36,764 bases of DNA from an uncultured Veillonella sp. GTDB lineage: Bacteria > Bacillota > Negativicutes > Veillonellales > Veillonellaceae. The stretch's first letter is position 1; every line of letters starts with the position of its first letter. The notes under the pieces were generated by a model. It was given only the letters and a program-made list of their open reading frames with translations, made no database searches and was not told the origin of the DNA. Of this stretch, positions 34,415-36,764 are shown one piece after another. The position numbers and the translations under genes are program-made. The stretch lies in assembly GCA_934202095.1 (NCBI GenBank), contig CAKPXN010000014.1, positions 1 to 36,764 of the forward strand, read 5' to 3'.

Positions 34415-35711
34415 ATCTACGTTTGCCACGTCGACCTGTTTGCGATGTAGAGGTACGGCGTTGTCGGGTGTTGGAGCCTTTATGGCCACGAGCCTTGTGA
34501 GCTTTTGCCTTTGTAGATTGATAGGAACTTGTAATTTTAGGCTTAGATGTTGCTTTTTTGCGTTTTGGTGCAGTGCTAGCATTACCTTTAGTCTTGATTT
34601 GCCCATCTTTTGTGTATTTTGTTAAGGTTGCTTGAATGGCACGTTCGATGCGTCGTAACCAAGATTCGTCTGCTGGCGTAGCAAATGTAACGGCTATACC
34701 GGAGTTGCCCGCACGACCTGTACGACCGATACGATGGATGTAGTAATCTACATCATGAGGTACATCGTAGTTGTAGACATGTGTGATGCCTTCGATATCG
34801 ATGCCGCGTGCGGCAATATCAGTAGCCACCAAAATTTGTGTTTTTGCCTTGGCAAAGTCTCGCAGTATTTGTGTGCGTCGGCCTTGTGTTAGGTCGCCGT
34901 GCATTTCAGCAATGTTAAGACCTGCAGCTGTCAATTCATAGGAGAGGCGAATAGCGCCTTCCCGTTTATTACAGAACACGATTGCCAAATATGGATTATC
35001 TTCCTGAATCATCTTGATGAGTCGAGGCGTTTTGTCCTCTGGATTCATCATGTATACGCGTTGGTCGATTGAGTCAAGTGTAATGTGTTTGCCTTCTGCC
35101 GTTACAGATACAGGTTTTGACATGTACGCTTTTGCTAGGTTACGGATTTTATCAGGAATCGTAGCGGAGAAGAGTAACAATTGTCGATTCGCATCTGTTT
35201 GACCGATTAGGTTTTCAATATCTGGTAAAAAGCCCATATGAAGCATTTGATCTGCTTCATCTAATACTACGCGGCGGATTGAATCGAGATGAAGGGAGCC
35301 GCGCTTAGCATGGTCTAATAAACGACCTGGTGTACCTAGGATAATATGTGGACGTCTGCCCAGTTGTTGTAATTGGGATTCAATTGTTTTACCACCGATG
35401 AGAGGGAGAATGTCCACACCTAGCACTGCACCAAGTACCTTTGCTTCGTCAGAAATTTGCTTGATTAGCTCTCTAGTTGGCGCAATAATAAGTACTTGCT
35501 CTTGGTGTACATCTGTGTGAACGCGTTGCAAAATCGGCAATAGGAAGGCTAGTGTTTTGCCTGTACCTGTTTGTGCCTTTGCAATAATATCGTTGCCTTT
35601 AAAGACGATGGGAATCGATTGCTCTTGAATCGGCGTTGGTTCCTTGATGCCTTGTTTTTGTAAGGTGCTAATGAGTTCGTCACAAACGCCTAAGGATTTA
35701 AAAGATTTCAT
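34413..35711 (-). CDS. DEAD-box ATP-dependent RNA helicase
   Basis: 432 residues. Motifs in order: Q motif KEPTPIQEQSIP (23-34), motif I AQTGTGKT (46-53), APTRELI, TPGR, DEAD (151-154), SAT (182-184), VATDIAARGID, and HRIGRTGRAG. The C-terminal 60-odd residues (about 370-432) are a low-complexity tail rich in Lys, Arg, Ser and Thr, a typical non-specific RNA-binding tail as in CshA/CshB/RhlE-type helicases. Likely roles are ribosome assembly, mRNA decay or cold adaptation; the exact orthologue cannot be told. GAAAGGAC precedes the ATG. Confidence 0.95.
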   Translation of the reverse strand: MKSFKSLGVCDELISTLQKQGIKEPTPIQEQSIPIVFKGNDIIAKAQTGTGKTLAFLLPILQRVHTDVHQEQVLIIAPTRELIKQISDEAKVLGAVLGVDILPLIGGKTIESQLQQLGRRPHIILGTPGRLLDHAKRGSLHLDSIRRVVLDEADQMLHMGFLPDIENLIGQTDANRQLLLFSATIPDKIRNLAKAYMSKPVSVTAEGKHITLDSIDQRVYMMNPEDKTPRLIKMIQEDNPYLAIVFCNKREGAIRLSYELTAAGLNIAEMHGDLTQGRRTQILRDFAKAKTQILVATDIAARGIDIEGITHVYNYDVPHDVDYYIHRIGRTGRAGNSGIAVTFATPADESWLRRIERAIQATLTKYTKDGQIKTKGNASTAPKRKKATSKPKITSSYQSTKAKAHKARGHKGSNTRQRRTSTSQTGRRGKRR

Positions 35712-35743
35712 GTGTCGTCCTTTCTTTAATACATATTATATTA

Positions 35744-35772
35744 ATTATACCTAATCTATTAGAGTGGAGCAA
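35744..35772 (-). promoter_or_regulatory. Promoter of DEAD-box gene
   Basis: On the minus strand TATAAT (35744-35749) and TTGCTC (35767-35772) with a 17-bp spacer. Leader of about 26 bases. Confidence 0.55.
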
Positions 35773-35944
35773 ATTTATATCATTATGGAATATTCTGATG
35801 TGAATAATGAGTGTTGAATAACATCTAATTAAATAAATAAAACAAAGAAAATGAGAATTTGATAACAGAAATTGAGATTTGAAGTTTCGATAATGACAAG
35901 TAATTCTTGAAATGCAAGTATAATAATGAGAATAAGTATATAAT

Positions 35945-35978
35945 AAAATGATAACAAGATAACCTTAATTATCATTTT
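35945..35978. repeat. 10-bp inverted repeat, Fur-half-site-like
   Basis: AAAATGATAA (35945-35954) and TTATCATTTT (35969-35978) are exact reverse complements with a 14-base spacer. Each arm resembles half of a Fur box (TGATAA). Confidence 0.6.
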
Positions 35979-36105
35979 CAGTAATGAGAAATCTTATTGT
36001 GTATATAACATTAAAATGAGTAGACCCTTATTTTATAGGTGTATTTGGTATGTTTTTAAAATATGTATAATCATATTTAATAATAAGTATAAATATTTTG
36101 AATAA

Positions 36106-36124
36106 CAAAATGATAATTATTGTT
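36106..36124. promoter_or_regulatory. Fur-like box over the feoA promoter
   Basis: Matches 14 of 19 bases of the Fur consensus GATAATGATAATCATTATC, including an unbroken ATGATAAT. It overlaps the first bases of the -35 element, the usual place for iron-dependent repression. Confidence 0.6.
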
Positions 36125-36150
36125 GAAATTATGAACTCTCATGATATAAT
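36123..36150 (+). promoter_or_regulatory. Promoter of feoAB
   Basis: TTGAAA (36123-36128) and TATAAT (36145-36150) with a 16-bp spacer; TGA directly before the -10 adds an extended -10. Predicted start near 36157, leader about 75 bases. Confidence 0.75.
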
Positions 36151-36231
36151 AATTTAAGATATTAATACGCATTATTCGTTGGATATGTGTTTAATATGAG
36201 GTTGTTAGGTACAATAATTAGGAGGTGTCGT

Positions 36232-36465
36232 ATGGCTATCAAAAAATTAAAAGACATGAAACCAGGTGAGTCTGGTCTTATTGTTGCATTACATGGCAGT
36301 GGCAATGTTAAGCATCGTCTAATTGACATGGGTCTTGTAAATGGTACAAAAATCCATGTTATGAAGTTTGCCCCTTTGGGGGATCCGGTGGAAATCAAAG
36401 TAAAAAACTTTGAATTAGCACTTCGTACAAGCGAAGCTGGCATGATTGATGTAGATGTTCAATAG
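36232..36465 (+). CDS. feoA: Ferrous iron transport protein FeoA
   Basis: 77-residue SH3-like protein that supports FeoB in Fe2+ uptake at the inner membrane. The start at 36232 is set by TAGGAGGTG; an in-frame ATG at 36187 adds residues unlike the family. It contains the typical HRLIDMGLVNGTKIHV and the C-terminal LRTSEAGMIDV. It is 9 bases upstream of feoB, with the ribosome site AGGAGG between, so they are one operon. A Fur-like box and strong promoter lie upstream. In anaerobes Feo is the main iron importer. Confidence 0.93.
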   Translation: MAIKKLKDMKPGESGLIVALHGSGNVKHRLIDMGLVNGTKIHVMKFAPLGDPVEIKVKNFELALRTSEAGMIDVDVQ

Positions 36466-36474
36466 GAGGTTCAC

Positions 36475-36764
36475 ATGGCAGAAAATGGGCAAATTCGCAT
36501 TGCCTTAGCAGGTAACCCTAACTGTGGTAAAACTACAATGTTTAACAATATCACAGGGGCGAAGCAACACGTTGGTAACTATGCTGGCGTTACGGTAGAA
36601 AAAAAAGAAGGCCATACGAAATTTGATGGTCAAGAGTTATTGTTTATTGACTTACCAGGTACATATAGCTTAACAGCACGTTCCTTGGATGAGTTAGTAG
36701 CGCGTAATGTTATCGTAAATGATAACCCAGATGTAATTGTTAATGTTCTTGATGCATCTAACTT
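36475..36764 (+). CDS. feoB: Ferrous iron transport protein FeoB, N-terminal part (cut by window end)
   Basis: Only the first 96 codons are present, with no stop before the window ends. They encode the start of the GTP-binding domain: GNPNCGKTTMFN (G1), the region HVGNYAGVTVEKK (G2) and DLPGTYSL (G3), followed by PDVIVNVLDASN. This is the G-protein domain of the FeoB Fe2+ transporter; the membrane part lies outside the window. AGGAGG is 5-6 bases before the ATG. The reading frame is open across the visible part. Confidence 0.93.
   Translation, partial: MAENGQIRIALAGNPNCGKTTMFNNITGAKQHVGNYAGVTVEKKEGHTKFDGQELLFIDLPGTYSLTARSLDELVARNVIVNDNPDVIVNVLDASN

Larger units (their letters stand above)
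35712..36231. other. 520-bp AT-rich regulatory gap between helicase and feoAB
   Basis: No credible gene. It carries the helicase promoter at the left, then a stretch with repeated AATGA(G/T)AA-like words (ATGA at 35807, 35851, 35893, 35926, 35948, 35984, 36016, 36110), an inverted repeat at 35945-35978, and the feoA promoter with a Fur-like box. Confidence 0.7.

Noticed and set aside
36187..36231. Upstream extension of feoA
   Set aside because: The added residues do not look like FeoA, and AGGAGGTG directly precedes the ATG at 36232.
1..36764. CRISPR, tRNA, rRNA, insertion sequences, phage or defence genes
   Set aside because: No regularly spaced repeats, no cloverleaf or rRNA sequence noticed, and every substantial gene belongs to a housekeeping, transport or regulatory family.

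Overview
The window is a 36.8-kb, AT-rich, gene-dense stretch of bacterial chromosome. Gene content and order are those of a Firmicutes-type origin-proximal housekeeping region: purR-glmU-prs-pth, and Orn/Lys/Arg decarboxylase-tmk-holB-ricT-trmN6-rsmI-metG-tatD...yabE...rnmV-ksgA. Strong AGGAGG-like Shine-Dalgarno sites, TTG/GTG starts and many extended -10 promoters fit this. No sporulation genes lie between these blocks. Together with the low GC this makes a Negativicutes organism such as Veillonella my best guess; that assignment is from remembered synteny and protein character, not a search. I see no rRNA, tRNA, CRISPR array, phage, insertion sequence or transposase.

Layout. 1-4.5 kb: a PepSY membrane protein (possibly the end of an iron-uptake operon), two tandem NhaA Na+/H+ antiporters, and a secreted peptidoglycan-binding/3D-domain protein. 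4.6-8.6 kb: purR (with PurBox-like sites over its own promoter), glmU, prs and pth, covering nucleotide and cell-wall precursors and peptidyl-tRNA recycling. 8.6-10.8 kb: a PLP decarboxylase coupled to thymidylate kinase. 10.85-17.2 kb: one tight operon, holB-ricT-trmN6-rsmI-metG-tatD, with overlapping or abutting genes and a strong terminator. 17.2-22.4 kb: a polyphosphate operon of exopolyphosphatase, a second Ppx-like protein that has lost most catalytic residues, and polyphosphate kinase. 22.8-23.8 kb: a YabE-type G5/3D cell-wall protein.

24-27.2 kb (minus strand): a sulfur amino-acid module, a MetR/MtaR-like LysR regulator followed by a MetE-like methyltransferase and a fused MsrA-MsrB. 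It is inserted between yabE and rnmV. 27.3-28.7 kb: rnmV-ksgA. 28.8-31.9 kb (minus): the glutamate symporter GltS and release factor 3. 32.0-34.4 kb: DNA topoisomerase III. 34.4-35.7 kb (minus): a DEAD-box RNA helicase. 35.7-36.8 kb: a 520-bp AT-rich regulatory gap with a Fur-like box over a good promoter, then feoA and the start of feoB (cut by the window end).

No clearly new multi-gene system is present. The most interesting items are the degenerate Ppx paralogue between ppx and ppk, the LysR/MetE-like/MsrAB module with a perfect inverted repeat at its promoter, the repeat-rich feoAB control region, the PurBox cluster on purR, and the rearranged B. subtilis-like gene order with darA/yaaR/yabA missing. 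Functions come from motif reading and memory of the families; no database search was possible.
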